DNA of 64,000 bases from Candidatus Brachybacter algidus (GTDB taxonomy: Bacteria > Bacteroidota > Bacteroidia > Chitinophagales > Saprospiraceae), in assembly GCA_016711705.1 (NCBI GenBank), contig JADJSK010000002.1, positions 248,001-312,000 on the forward strand, in the 5' to 3' direction. Position numbers and translations under genes: made by a program. This document shows, piece after piece, positions 26,432 through 36,884 of the stretch (the stretch's first letter is position 1; each line of letters opens with the position of its first letter). Under the pieces are notes generated by a model that was not told where the DNA came from, searched no databases, and saw only the letters and a program-made list of their open reading frames with translations.

Positions 26432-29400
26432 TTATATCTTAATTACTTTCCTAACGATTACCTGTTTTCCATTGCTTATCTGAATTAAATAAACTCCCGG
26501 TTGTAGATTTTCGGTCTGAACAAGAGTTTGATTATTTCCTTTGCCTTTCATCACCAATCTATGATTCACATCGAATACGTTATATACGTATGAAACTTGA
26601 TTCCAGTTTATGGTCATTTCATTAGATGTAGGATTTGGGAATAACAATAGATTTTGTTCGTCATATTTATCCGTAGCGAGTAGGCAATCCGGGTGCGAAT
26701 AAACTTTTATTGCAAAGTTGCCGGGGGCATCTGTTTCATTGATCTTAACTCTCGGTTGTACATCATTTTTTAATGTGATTTGGCGTGGAAAAGAGTTGGT
26801 CATGAATTGACCGAGTAGTTTATTTTCTTCCCAAAGATTAACAGAAACATTTCCGGTCACTTCATGGTTGATGTCCACATCAGCATAATAACTTTCTTCA
26901 TCTATGCATTGTATATTAGATAAGCTAATCTGCATGATCGGGTCTGCAAATCCATTCTCACAATATGGAGGGGTGATGGATGTGCCAGCCTTGCAATCAG
27001 GGTTTTGCCGATCTTTCACACCAAATTCATATGAATTCTCAGAAGCTCCATCGAATGGGCCCAGAACTACAGGAACGTCGGTATATGCAAAAAAGCCGTA
27101 GTTTACACCATTACCCTGTACTTTGAAAGAGTCGGAGACGCCGGTGTAATCAAAATTTAATTCTACATAGAAATTTCCTTCTTCATCACAATTAGAGACA
27201 GTCGCTTCGACTTCACCGATCTCACATTCATTTTGCTCAATACATTGTGGGCCATTGATCGCTCTAGTTGTTTTACAATCACCATTCTCTGCATCTTTGA
27301 TCAGATAAGTATGTGCTTCGCCATTTCCAAGAAACGGACCAACTTCTATAGGCAATGATGCATAGGTATATATTCCTTTGAATACATTGTCCACATATAA
27401 TTTGAATTGATTGCTGGTATTTTCATGCTGAAAATTCAAGTATATTTTATAATATCCTTCCGGATTGCAATTGCCAAGATTGTATGATATATCAAAAACA
27501 TGACAATTTTCTTGATCGCAATATGGTCCATGGATTGTGTCTTCTATAAAACAAGCTTCATTTTCTGTATCCCTGACTATAAATTCGTAAACCATATTTA
27601 CGTTGCCATTCAGAGGGCCTACTATCACAGGAAGGTCATTGTAGCTAAAAGTGCCATAGTTTTGACCATTGCCTTTTACAGTAAAATGAGTTCCGGTATT
27701 TTCATGCGCAAAATTTATCTTTACATTAAACTGCCCGTCGTTGTTACATTCCAGTTTGAGGATAGATAGTTCAGAAAGATCACACTCCTCTGAATTACTA
27801 CAATCCGGAGTATGAACTTCTTTTGCTTTGGCACAATTAGGATTTTCAAAATCCTTGAAGAAAAATACCAATGTTTCTCCATTCCCTGGGAAAGGACCAA
27901 ATGAAATTGGCAAATCAGCATATGCAAATGTTCCCAATTCATTATTAGCTTGATATACATTGAATGAATCGCTTGCATTCTGATATTGTAAATTAAAATA
28001 GACTTTGAAATTGCCAGCATCGTCACAATTACTGGTTTCATATGCAACACTTGTGATCTGACACTCTCCATTATTACAATATGGGCCAGTGATAAATCCG
28101 GAAATTTTGCAACCAGGCTGGTCTAAGTCTTTAATTACAAACTCATAACTTGTATTGACATTTCCATTGAAAGGACCAATAATGATAGGCAGATCTGCAT
28201 AACTAAAAGTACCATAATTTTGGCCATTACCTTGCACAGTGAAATGCAGACTTGTGTTTTCATGGTCAAAGTTGATTTTTACATTGAATTGGCCATCATT
28301 GTTACACTCTAATTTTAGAATATTCAAGTTACTTAAGTTGCATTCATTTTGCCCATTACAATTTGGTGAAGTGATTTCTTTAAGTACTTTACAATCCGGA
28401 TTTGCAGCATCTTTGAACCAATAATGCAGTACCTGCCCATTACCATTTAGCCCATTTATTTGAACTGGCATGTCTGTATATGCAAAGGTGCCATGATATT
28501 CATTTTCAATATATAATTTAAATGAATCGCTTGTATTTTGATAGGAGAGGCTTAAGTAAATTGAAAATTTACCATTATTATCACAATCGCTGAGATTATA
28601 AGCGACATCATAGAGGTGACATTCATTGTTGTTTTCACAATATGGACCAGTGATAAAGCCATCAATATTGCAATTTGGATTTTCTGCATCTTTAACTACA
28701 AATTCATAATCACCACTTGAATTGCCATTGAAAGGTCCAAGAATGATGGGTAAGTTGGCATAACTAAAAGTACCATATTGATTACCATTTCCTTGGACTG
28801 TAAAAAGTCCACTTGTATTTACATGATCAAAATTGATCTTGACATTGAATTGATTATTGGCATTACACTCAAGCTTAGTTATGACCAATTCTGAAAGATC
28901 ACATTCCCCATTGCCGTTACAATCTTGTCCAGGCACGAAAATATCTTCAGCGCAGCCGATATTAGCCTTGTCCTTGAAAAGGAATCCATGTCCAACACCA
29001 TTACCGGCTATTCCATAGACTGTGATAGGCAGATTGCTATATGCATATGTGCCAACAAGGGCATTAGCACTGTATAAATAAAAGGAATCACTTGTATTCT
29101 GGTGGTCAAAATTGAAATGTATCCAATAATTCCCTTCTCCATTACAATCGGTTAGATTATAAGTTATATTGGATATATCACATTCTCCCGACTGACAATA
29201 AGGGGCTGAAATAACACCGCTAATATTGCAATCCGGAGTTTCAATGTCTTTGACTACGAATTCATAATTAGAAGTGACTAAACCATTAAAAGGGCCTATT
29301 ATCACAGGTAGATCGGCATAATTGAAAGTTCCGTAATTGTTTCCGTTGCCCTGAATCTTAAATGTGGTGCCGGTATTGGTATGATTAAAATTGATCTTGA

Positions 29401-30130
29401 CATTGAATTGATTATCTAGATTACATTCCAACTTAAGGATTGAAAGATTTGAAAGATCACATTCTTCCATTCCTGGACAAGTTACCCCTGGTACAAATAT
29501 ATCAGCAGCGCAGCTTAGGTTTTGTTTGTCTTTGAATAAGAACCCATGTCCTTGGCCGTTTCCGGCTATGCCGTAGATGGTTATTGGTAAGTTTGAATAA
29601 GCATATGTGCCATAATATGTGTTGGCTGAATAAACTTTGAAAGAATCACTGGTATTCTGATGTTCAAAATTAAAATGAATCCAATAGTTACCTTCACCAT
29701 TGCAGTCGGTAAGTGTATAAGTTATATTAGAAATATCACATTCATTGTTACTACTGCAGTCGGGGCCATGAACTTCTTTGGCAGCTGTACAATTTGGCTG
29801 GCCTAAATCTTGAAAATGAAATACCTGTGTTTGCCCTGTACCGGGTATCCCATTTAGCGAAACAGGAAGATCAGTGTATGCAAATTTGCCCAACACAGCA
29901 TTTTCTAAAATTATTTTGAATGAGTCGCTCGTATTGGCATGTTGAAAGTTGAAGAAAATATTGTAATTGCCATCTTCATTGCAAAGGCTCGTCTCGTATG
30001 TCACATTCCCTATTTCGCATTCTACAGACGTATTTAAGGTAAATAATGAAGAGCACAATAAAAGTAAGAAGGCTACCATGATATCTAGATTTAAAATTGT
30101 TCGATAATAGTTATATACACTGCGTTTCAA
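26432..30130 (-). CDS. large secreted modular protein with eleven ~100-residue repeats and T9SS tail
   Basis: A 1232-residue exported protein. It is built of eleven modules of about 95-100 residues, each beginning with a Cys (ECDxSN, ECDLSE, ECEIG and similar) and ending with a Cys in GPxC, plus a divergent twelfth. From module 2 to 9 two types alternate: one with NYWIHFNFxHQNTSDSF and FxFKD, the other with KLECNxxxQFNVKINFxHxNT, NGxxYGTF and GPFNG. A type A sorting domain ends it (LLLFPNPTSNEMTINW...VRKVIKI). The Met at 30079 (MVAFLLLLCSSLF) would give a shorter signal peptide than the Met at 30130. Probably a surface or secreted adhesin-like protein; no known catalytic motif. Confidence 0.82.
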   Translation of the reverse strand: MKRSVYNYYRTILNLDIMVAFLLLLCSSLFTLNTSVECEIGNVTYETSLCNEDGNYNIFFNFQHANTSDSFKIILENAVLGKFAYTDLPVSLNGIPGTGQTQVFHFQDLGQPNCTAAKEVHGPDCSSNNECDISNITYTLTDCNGEGNYWIHFNFEHQNTSDSFKVYSANTYYGTYAYSNLPITIYGIAGNGQGHGFLFKDKQNLSCAADIFVPGVTCPGMEECDLSNLSILKLECNLDNQFNVKINFNHTNTGTTFKIQGNGNNYGTFNYADLPVIIGPFNGLVTSNYEFVVKDIETPDCNISGVISAPYCQSGECDISNITYNLTDCNGEGNYWIHFNFDHQNTSDSFYLYSANALVGTYAYSNLPITVYGIAGNGVGHGFLFKDKANIGCAEDIFVPGQDCNGNGECDLSELVITKLECNANNQFNVKINFDHVNTSGLFTVQGNGNQYGTFSYANLPIILGPFNGNSSGDYEFVVKDAENPNCNIDGFITGPYCENNNECHLYDVAYNLSDCDNNGKFSIYLSLSYQNTSDSFKLYIENEYHGTFAYTDMPVQINGLNGNGQVLHYWFKDAANPDCKVLKEITSPNCNGQNECNLSNLNILKLECNNDGQFNVKINFDHENTSLHFTVQGNGQNYGTFSYADLPIIIGPFNGNVNTSYEFVIKDLDQPGCKISGFITGPYCNNGECQITSVAYETSNCDDAGNFKVYFNLQYQNASDSFNVYQANNELGTFAYADLPISFGPFPGNGETLVFFFKDFENPNCAKAKEVHTPDCSNSEECDLSELSILKLECNNDGQFNVKINFAHENTGTHFTVKGNGQNYGTFSYNDLPVIVGPLNGNVNMVYEFIVRDTENEACFIEDTIHGPYCDQENCHVFDISYNLGNCNPEGYYKIYLNFQHENTSNQFKLYVDNVFKGIYTYASLPIEVGPFLGNGEAHTYLIKDAENGDCKTTRAINGPQCIEQNECEIGEVEATVSNCDEEGNFYVELNFDYTGVSDSFKVQGNGVNYGFFAYTDVPVVLGPFDGASENSYEFGVKDRQNPDCKAGTSITPPYCENGFADPIMQISLSNIQCIDEESYYADVDINHEVTGNVSVNLWEENKLLGQFMTNSFPRQITLKNDVQPRVKINETDAPGNFAIKVYSHPDCLLATDKYDEQNLLLFPNPTSNEMTINWNQVSYVYNVFDVNHRLVMKGKGNNQTLVQTENLQPGVYLIQISNGKQVIVRKVIKI

Positions 30131-30316
30131 TTTCGCTGCACGATACTGAAAATAGTGTCAAATATATGATGATTTTGAATGGTTATTTTAACAAAGCATA
30201 ATTTACTACGCTTTGGTCATCTCGAAACCATGGGATGGGCTTTTAGGAACTTTCATTCAGTATTAGTTTTAAGAAAAGTCTTTATAACATTGTATTATGA
30301 AATGCTAAGAATTCTG

Positions 30317-30360
30317 AAAAAAAAATCCCGAGACTAACAAAATGTTAATCTCGGGATTTT
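30317..30360 (-). terminator. terminator of the amino-acid permease gene
   Basis: Stem AAAATCCCGAGA / TCTCGGGATTTT with an additional inner TTAAC/GTTAA pairing; on the minus strand it ends in a T-rich run. Confidence 0.85.
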
Positions 30361-30387
30361 ATCATTGAATAATCCTTTAAATGTTAA

Positions 30388-31893
30388 TTATTCAGTGTCT
30401 TTTAGCTTACTGTGCCTTCTGCCATAAGCATAATATATCACCATTCCGATTGCTAACCATCCGCCCAAACGAGCCCAGTTCTGCCAGCCAAGACCAAATA
30501 TCATCAGGCCACAGGCAAGAATACCCAGAATAGGAATGAAAGGTACAAGTGGTGTCTTAAATTGTCTCTTAAGATTTGGTTCTTTTTTTCTTAATATAAT
30601 TACTGCAAGGCAAACCAGCATGAAAGCAAACAATGTACCAATACTGGTCATATGACCCACGATATCACCGGGAACAAAGGCAGCGAATAGTCCTACAAGA
30701 ATCAAAATGACTAAATTGCCTTTATATGGTGTTTTATATTTTGGATGTAGATCTGAAAATACTCTTGGAAGTAAACCATCTTTGCTCATAGAATAAAATA
30801 CGCGACTTTGACCTAAAAGCATCACCAGAATTACTGATGAAAAACCAGCTAGAATTGCCACAGTTACAGATTTACTTAACCAACTATACGATGCCGGCAT
30901 TCCTTCAGTTATAGCTGCTACTACAGAAGCTTCACCCCCTCTGGTTGGATCTCTGAAGAATTCTACATCAGCTAAACCAGTCAAAACGTGGGAAAACAAA
31001 ACATAAAGAACAGTACAGATCACTAATGATCCTAGAATTCCGATAGGCATATCCCGCTTTGGATTTTTAGTTTCCTGAGCTGCTGTACTCACTGCGTCGA
31101 AACCAATAAAAGCAAAAAATACCGTTCCTGCAGCTCCCAAGATGCCCATGATGCCTCCAAAATGATAGGACACGCCTTGATGGTCGACATAGGTAGTTGG
31201 TTCAGGAATGTAAGGTATGTGGTTGGCTGGATTGATATATCCCCATCCTAAAGCTATGATTAATACTACGATAGCAACTTTTACGATGACAATAAGGTTA
31301 TTGACAACCGCTGATTCTTGCGTTCCTCTTATCAGAAGCAAACTCAACATAGATACTATGAATAATGCTGGAAGATTAATTATTCCTGAAGCTATAACTT
31401 CTTGTGTCTTTGGATCTGACAGGGTTTGAAAGGGAGAATGGCACCATTCATAAGGTATAGCGCTCCACCCCATGACCTGAGTCAGAAAATTATTAAGATA
31501 TTCACTCCAGGCTATTCCAACTGTGGCGGCACCTACTGCATATTCTAGAACTAAATCCCAACCAATGACCCAAGCAAGGATCTCTCCCATTGTGGCATAA
31601 GTATATGTATAGGCACTTCCGGAGATTGGAATTGAAGAAGATAATTCGGCATAACATAAACCTGCCAAAGCACAGCCAAATGCAGCTAATAAAAATCCCA
31701 GGGTAACAGATGGCCCTGCATTTTGCGCGGCAGCGGCAGCAGTCCTTACGAATAATCCCGCACCAATGATGGCTCCTATTCCGAGGGCAATCAAAGACCA
31801 TGAAGTCAATGTTCTTTTAAGGCTTTTTTCACTTTCTTCGGCATCTGCCAGAAGAAGATGGAGTGGTTTTTTGCGAGATAAAAAATTTGACAT
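30388..31893 (-). CDS. APC superfamily amino-acid permease (cationic amino acid transporter type)
   Basis: A 501-residue membrane protein with 12-14 predicted helices. The start LKRTLTSWSLIALGIGAIIGAGLFVRTA is the conserved first helix of the APC superfamily, with the substrate-binding GAIIGAG break. The N-terminal RKKPLHLLLADAE...SLKR resembles the CAT (cationic amino acid) subfamily, as does AFIGFDAVSTAAQETKNPKRDMP in the sixth helix region. Substrate is probably a basic amino acid, but this is inference from subfamily resemblance. Single gene with its own terminator. Confidence 0.9.
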   Translation of the reverse strand: MSNFLSRKKPLHLLLADAEESEKSLKRTLTSWSLIALGIGAIIGAGLFVRTAAAAAQNAGPSVTLGFLLAAFGCALAGLCYAELSSSIPISGSAYTYTYATMGEILAWVIGWDLVLEYAVGAATVGIAWSEYLNNFLTQVMGWSAIPYEWCHSPFQTLSDPKTQEVIASGIINLPALFIVSMLSLLLIRGTQESAVVNNLIVIVKVAIVVLIIALGWGYINPANHIPYIPEPTTYVDHQGVSYHFGGIMGILGAAGTVFFAFIGFDAVSTAAQETKNPKRDMPIGILGSLVICTVLYVLFSHVLTGLADVEFFRDPTRGGEASVVAAITEGMPASYSWLSKSVTVAILAGFSSVILVMLLGQSRVFYSMSKDGLLPRVFSDLHPKYKTPYKGNLVILILVGLFAAFVPGDIVGHMTSIGTLFAFMLVCLAVIILRKKEPNLKRQFKTPLVPFIPILGILACGLMIFGLGWQNWARLGGWLAIGMVIYYAYGRRHSKLKDTE

Positions 31894-32327
31894 AGTTCTG
31901 CGTTTTATTTAATTAGTGGGTAAATATATGGAAATATAGAGAAGAACCAACTTTTTTATTTGAAAATTACTAACAATCAAATGCTTTATATCAAAAGGGT
32001 TTGAACAGTTTATTTGCTTCATGCAATTCCAAAACTATGGTTCTGGATTCTAATTAAAAGTTGATTAACAGGTATATATAAATATTCAATACATCAAGTT
32101 TAATAATATTTTGATATTTAATCGTTCAATAAATTGCTATTAAAAACATTCGAAGTTGTATTCTAATTTATAAGCCAGGATAAAATTATTTATTCTTTTC
32201 AGCCCGGGATGTCTAGTATGTAGCTCTCACCTTCATTGGTGTCAGTCGGCCTGGATGTTCCGCTCAAGTTTATTACTGGTCACTGATTATTGATCACTGA
32301 CGTCTGACCACTGACTTATTATTTAAA
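31894..32327. other. intergenic region between the permease and murF-alr
   Basis: 434 bases, mostly AT-rich. A more GC-balanced stretch lies at about 32200-32270 (CAGCCCGGGATGTC...GGCCTGGATGTTCCGC), with no ORF or family I recognise. TGATCACTGAC / GTCTGACCACTGAC short repeats end it at 32280-32320, directly after the murF-alr stop. Confidence 0.4.
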
Positions 32328-34796
32328 TCACTCCATAATATAAGTCCTTTTCACCCTACTACTAATACCTGTGAAAACTTCATATGGAATAGTTTGATAC
32401 ACTTCAGCCAGTTTGTCTGCACGATTGACTTCACCAAATATTGTAACTTCGTCACCTTCCTGAACTCCAGGTATATCTGTTACATCAACCATGGTCATAT
32501 CCATACATATGCTTCCTACTATATCTACCCTGGAGCCGTGGATTAATACCTGCCACTTGCCATTTCCTGCCTGCCTTCTCAGTCCATCTGCATAGCCTAT
32601 CGATATGGTGGCAATATTCGAAGTTCGCAGTGCCTTCCACCTTCTGTCATAACCTACTGTATTTCCTTCCGTAATGGTTTTTATTCTAGAAATTCGAGCC
32701 TTTAGTGTCATTACAGTCTTGAGATCTAAAACAAATCCGCTTGGATCAAACCCATATAGACCTATGCCGAGGCGTACCATTTCATATTGAAATTGAGGAA
32801 ATCTGGCTATACCACTCGAATTAAGTATATGCTTCATTGGATTGATACGCAATCCGGTGCTGATCGTTTTGGCCATTTTTTCAAAATATGCTGCCTGATA
32901 ATTTGTGTAATCGTCAAACAAAGCTTCACCACTTCCTGCCAAATGTGAGAATATAGACACGATCTGAATAGAAGTATTGTCTTTTAATTTTTCAATTAAC
33001 ATCTCCACTTCATCCATCGTAAATCCTAGCCGATGCATACCTGTATCCAGTTTTAAATGGGCTCGGATCTTCTCATCGTTTCTGCTAAGATAGGTTAACA
33101 AATTGTCGCGCTGCTTCGGGGCATAGATTTCTGGCTCCAGATCATATTCCACCATGCGTTCGATGAAGTCCATACCACTGTTCTTTACGATGATGGGTAG
33201 GGTGATTCCTGCTTTTCTTAGATCGATGCCTTCATCAATATAAGCTACTGACAGGTATTCAACACCTTGTTGTTGAAGTATCCTAGCTACTTCGATCGAC
33301 CCTGAACCATAAGCACTGGCTTTGATCATGACCATAATGCCCGTACCTGAATGAATCTTCGACTGGTACAATTCCAGGTTGTGTTTAAGAGCTGAAAGGT
33401 TAATTTCTAGGGAAGATTCATGTGCTCGTTGCTCGAGTTTGTCCACGATTATTTCGAAAGAATGTTTTCTGGCACCCTTCAATAGGACCACACTATCTCG
33501 AATAATGGTGATGTCCAAACCTTGCAATAAACTAGAAGTACTATGGAAAAATTGAGTACTTATGCTGGCCTTTAACTTGCCGTTTAACTGTCGAATTTCT
33601 TCTCCCACACCAATAAATACCGCTGGGTCTATGTCATTTATAAGCTGGATAAGTGTGTCGTAGTCCGATATTGTATGATTGGTTGAAGCTGCGAATTCAG
33701 AAACAATTAGCACCATTTTCCTTCCAGCAGCTTCTTTTTTAGCAGCCGAAAATGCAATGGCAATGGAATTGATATCCGAATTGTAGGTATCATTGATGAG
33801 CACAGAGTTGAACATCCCTCTTTTAAGTTCAAGTCTCATTGAGATGGGCATCAATTTGCTGACCATTGTTTCAATTTGTTCCATTTGGTGTCCACTCCAG
33901 ATCAAATAGGAAATGCACGTAAAGGCATTGTGCAAATAAACATCATCAATAAAAGGGATTTTTATATTTGACCTCTCTCCATTATAGTTGATCGTAATCG
34001 TTGACTTGTGCGCCTTTATCTTTTCAATATTATAAACCACGTCTCCTTCACCATTGACTGACCATGTGAAACGGTTCTTTTGAGGATACAAATTATTGAA
34101 ACATCTTAGATTTAGTTCTGTATTTTGAAAGATGACGGTGGAGGCGTCTTTGAAAAAAATTAGTTTTTCCAATAATTTTTCTTCTTTACTTTCAAAACCT
34201 TCACTATGCGCTGCGCCTACGTATGTAAGGATCCCTATCGTTGGCTTTACAATCTCTTCAAGACTTTTCATCTCGTTTTTTCTGGATATTCCGGCTTCGA
34301 TGATGGCCATATTACTGCCTTCATTGATCGTGAATACGGAAATTGGTACTCCAAGCTGACTATTAAAACTCTTTGGGCTTTTGGCAATATTTTTTTCACT
34401 TGAAAGAATCTGATAAAGCCATTCTTTGACGATGGTCTTGCCATTACTTCCTGTTATACCAATGACCGGAACGTCGAACCTTTGTCTGTGAGCGGCAGCA
34501 AGGATCTGAAGGCTGGCCAAAGTATCCTCCACAATTATAAAAATAGATCCGCCAAAAATGGAAGTATCAATATTTCTATGAATTAGAAAGGCTCTAACAC
34601 CTGCGTCATAAGCCTTTTTGATGTAATTGTGTCCGTCTCTTCTTTCACCTGCGAGTGCGACAAACATGACTTCATGTGCCAGATGTATTTGCCTGGTATC
34701 ATACGCAACACGTTCTATCATTGGATTAATGTCCAAATCTCCCGAAAGTCTTCCTTTCAGAATTTGATTGATTTCTCGTGCGGTTTTATTTATCAA
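32328..34796 (-). CDS. bifunctional UDP-MurNAc-tripeptide D-Ala-D-Ala ligase / alanine racemase
   Basis: An 822-residue fusion found in Bacteroidota. The N-terminal half (about 1-450) is MurF, with the ATP site GITGSNGKTIVKEW and NDTYNSDINSI; it adds D-Ala-D-Ala to the peptidoglycan precursor. The C-terminal half (about 455-822) is alanine racemase, with MVMIKASAYGSGS carrying the PLP lysine near residue 491, HLKLDTGMHRLGF, and the second catalytic Tyr region in SIGYADGLRR. The fusion couples making D-alanine to using it. Both active sites look intact. It stands alone in the minus-strand run purD to permease. Confidence 0.95.
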   Translation of the reverse strand: MINKTAREINQILKGRLSGDLDINPMIERVAYDTRQIHLAHEVMFVALAGERRDGHNYIKKAYDAGVRAFLIHRNIDTSIFGGSIFIIVEDTLASLQILAAAHRQRFDVPVIGITGSNGKTIVKEWLYQILSSEKNIAKSPKSFNSQLGVPISVFTINEGSNMAIIEAGISRKNEMKSLEEIVKPTIGILTYVGAAHSEGFESKEEKLLEKLIFFKDASTVIFQNTELNLRCFNNLYPQKNRFTWSVNGEGDVVYNIEKIKAHKSTITINYNGERSNIKIPFIDDVYLHNAFTCISYLIWSGHQMEQIETMVSKLMPISMRLELKRGMFNSVLINDTYNSDINSIAIAFSAAKKEAAGRKMVLIVSEFAASTNHTISDYDTLIQLINDIDPAVFIGVGEEIRQLNGKLKASISTQFFHSTSSLLQGLDITIIRDSVVLLKGARKHSFEIIVDKLEQRAHESSLEINLSALKHNLELYQSKIHSGTGIMVMIKASAYGSGSIEVARILQQQGVEYLSVAYIDEGIDLRKAGITLPIIVKNSGMDFIERMVEYDLEPEIYAPKQRDNLLTYLSRNDEKIRAHLKLDTGMHRLGFTMDEVEMLIEKLKDNTSIQIVSIFSHLAGSGEALFDDYTNYQAAYFEKMAKTISTGLRINPMKHILNSSGIARFPQFQYEMVRLGIGLYGFDPSGFVLDLKTVMTLKARISRIKTITEGNTVGYDRRWKALRTSNIATISIGYADGLRRQAGNGKWQVLIHGSRVDIVGSICMDMTMVDVTDIPGVQEGDEVTIFGEVNRADKLAEVYQTIPYEVFTGISSRVKRTYIME

Positions 34797-34872
34797 TTGT
34801 CAATTGGTTTTCTAACGTGATAGCATATTTGAATTTTAGCATGAATTTTTAAAAAATTATCTGCTTCATAAA

Positions 34873-35225
34873 TTTAATACTAATCTAATACTATCCACTC
34901 TAATACCCTAATACTATCTAACTCTAATACTATCCTACTTATATTCTACCTGAAGGAAAAGGTCAAGCCTTATCCCTACAACCTTCTGTTATTCTCTAAT
35001 ACTATCCACTCTAATACTATCCTACTTATATTCTACCTGAAGGACAAGGTCAAGCCTTAACCCTACAACCTCCTGTTATTTTTTAATACTATCCACTCTA
35101 ATACTATCCTACTTATATTCTACCTGAAGGACAAGGGCAAGCCTTATCCCTACAATCCCCTGTTATTCTCTAATACTATCTAACTCTAATACTGTCCACT
35201 CTAATACTTTTCAACTCTAATACTT
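34873..35225. repeat. 87-bp tandem repeat between murF-alr and purD
   Basis: Three cores starting CTTATATTCTACCTGAAGG lie at 34938, 35025 and 35112, exactly 87 bp apart, each followed by AAGCCTTA(T/A)CCCTACAA. They are separated and flanked by CTAATACTATCCACT words that also repeat on a shorter scale. The tract ends at the purD stop codon. No ORF. Bases 34797-34872 hold nothing recognisable. Confidence 0.85.
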
Positions 35226-36506
35226 CTACATATCCACATCCGCCCCAATATCTCTCCTATAGAACTTTCCCTCCATGACGACAGAATCTGCTGCATCCAG
35301 CGATTTTCTGCGTGCTTCAGACAGGATTGGATCCATAGCTCCGACGAAGATCACACGCCCACCATTAGAAACGACTTGCCCCTCATCGTTAGTCTTGGTG
35401 CCACCCATAAAGTGAAAAGCCTCATTGGGAAAATCTTCCAAACTGATCTCACTTCCTTTGGAATAATCGCCTGGATAACCATTTGCTACGATATAAATAC
35501 CGGCAGCAAAATTAGAATCGATGATCAAAGGTTCTAGCGGATTGTGGCGTATCAGATCTTCAAATACCTGCACCATGTCAGACTGTAAGCGCGGGAAAAC
35601 TACCTCAGTTTCCGGATCTCCCATGCGGGTATTATATTCGATGACAAATGGTTCGCCATTGACTTCAATCATACCAAGAAATATAAATCCTACATATGGG
35701 ATTCCATCTTTTTTAAGTTGGGCTAAGGTAGGTTCAATGACCCTGGTAGTTACTTTATCCATCATGACCTCGTCCACGAAAGGTGGAGGGCTGATGGCTC
35801 CCATGCCTCCTGTATTTGGCCCCATATCGCCTTCGAAGATCTTTTTGTAATCTTTCGCTACCGGTAAAATCTGATATTCAAAGCCATTGGTGATTACAAA
35901 TACTGAAAATTCAATGCCATCCAGAAAAGCTTCTATGACTACTTTGTTTCCTGAATCGCCAAATTGTCCGGCATATATCTCTTTGGTTGCTTCTATAGCC
36001 TCGTCATTGGTATGGGCGATGATTACTCCCTTGCCTGCTGCGAGTCCGTCCGCCTTGATGACGATGGGGCAGGGTAGGGATGAAAGATATTCTATTGTAG
36101 CGACTTCTTCATCTTTTGAAAATTCTCTGTAAGCAGCCGTGGGTATGCCTGCGCGATCCATGAATGCTTTTGCAAATGCCTTACTCCCTTCCAATTGAGC
36201 ACCTGCTGCCTCCGGACCGAATACCATAACCTCTTTTGTCAGTGGATCATTGTGTAATTGATCTACAAGACCTTGTACGAGTGGATCTTCCGGACCTACG
36301 AGGACCATTCTGATATTTTGTTCTATGATGGCATCTCTGATTGAGGCAAAATCTGTTGCTGCAAAATCAAGATTGGTGCCAAGTTCTGAAGTTCCTGCAT
36401 TACCGGGAGCTATGAATAGTTGATTACATTTTGGACTTTTAACGATGTGTGCCGCCATGGCATGTTCCCGGCCGCCGCCACCTAGAAGGAGAATATTGTA
36501 AGACAT
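35226..36506 (-). CDS. purD: phosphoribosylamine-glycine ligase (GARS)
   Basis: PurD joins glycine to phosphoribosylamine in purine synthesis. The 426-residue protein has the N-terminal NILLLGGGGREHAMA, the ATP-grasp lysine region IKADGLAAGKGVIIA, GPNTGGMGAISP and NTRMGDPETEVVFPRL, all standard for the family. Length is normal. A TACTTTTG promoter box lies 30 bases before the ATG, and the stop abuts the 87-bp repeat. No other pur gene is adjacent. Confidence 0.96.
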   Translation of the reverse strand: MSYNILLLGGGGREHAMAAHIVKSPKCNQLFIAPGNAGTSELGTNLDFAATDFASIRDAIIEQNIRMVLVGPEDPLVQGLVDQLHNDPLTKEVMVFGPEAAGAQLEGSKAFAKAFMDRAGIPTAAYREFSKDEEVATIEYLSSLPCPIVIKADGLAAGKGVIIAHTNDEAIEATKEIYAGQFGDSGNKVVIEAFLDGIEFSVFVITNGFEYQILPVAKDYKKIFEGDMGPNTGGMGAISPPPFVDEVMMDKVTTRVIEPTLAQLKKDGIPYVGFIFLGMIEVNGEPFVIEYNTRMGDPETEVVFPRLQSDMVQVFEDLIRHNPLEPLIIDSNFAAGIYIVANGYPGDYSKGSEISLEDFPNEAFHFMGGTKTNDEGQVVSNGGRVIFVGAMDPILSEARRKSLDAADSVVMEGKFYRRDIGADVDM

Positions 36507-36535
36507 TTATAAATATTGGTATTTAATAATGGTGG

Positions 36536-36543
36536 CAAAAGTA
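36536..36543 (-). promoter_or_regulatory. predicted -7 promoter box of purD
   Basis: Minus strand TACTTTTG, a perfect TAnnTTTG match, 30 bases upstream of the purD ATG. Confidence 0.5.
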
Positions 36544-36638
36544 ATGAAACGAAAGTATCTGAAGGCGAAAGAAATATATAATGATTTAAAATGTCTTAAA
36601 AAGTTAGCAAGGGTTTTTACGAAAAAAACCTTAATAAA

Positions 36639-36884
36639 ATGCGAGCATTTTACTTGTCATTTCCAATTCGTGACGCAATTCGTCACGAATTGAGCTGGAC
36701 ACTCTACCGCCTATTATGCAGATTGGACACTGAAGCTAAACGGAACCATTATTTACAAGAAAGCATCGATGCAAATTGGAACATTGGTGCCCTGCAGAAA
36801 CAAATAAAATGTCTGGCCTTACTTGAACCAAAATTGACTAAATATCATTTAATTAACTTTTCAAATTCATCCAATGTCAATTGA
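36639..36884 (+). pseudogene. fragment of a DUF1016 (YhcG-type PDDEXK) nuclease gene
   Basis: An open frame of 81 codons whose middle reads HELSWTLYRLLCRLDTEAKR NHYLQ..., then ANWNIGALQKQIKCL. This matches the segment SW(S/T)HxxLxLxVxxxEARxxYLxEA...WSVRxLxRxI of DUF1016 proteins; compare residues about 99-145 of the intact homologue at 41819-42829. The N-terminal part and the entire nuclease domain are missing and the frame runs on into unrelated sequence, so this is a remnant of an older copy. Confidence 0.65.

Noticed and set aside
27721..28071. Second minus-strand frame inside the large T9SS gene
   Set aside because: Off-frame shadow created by repeated module DNA.
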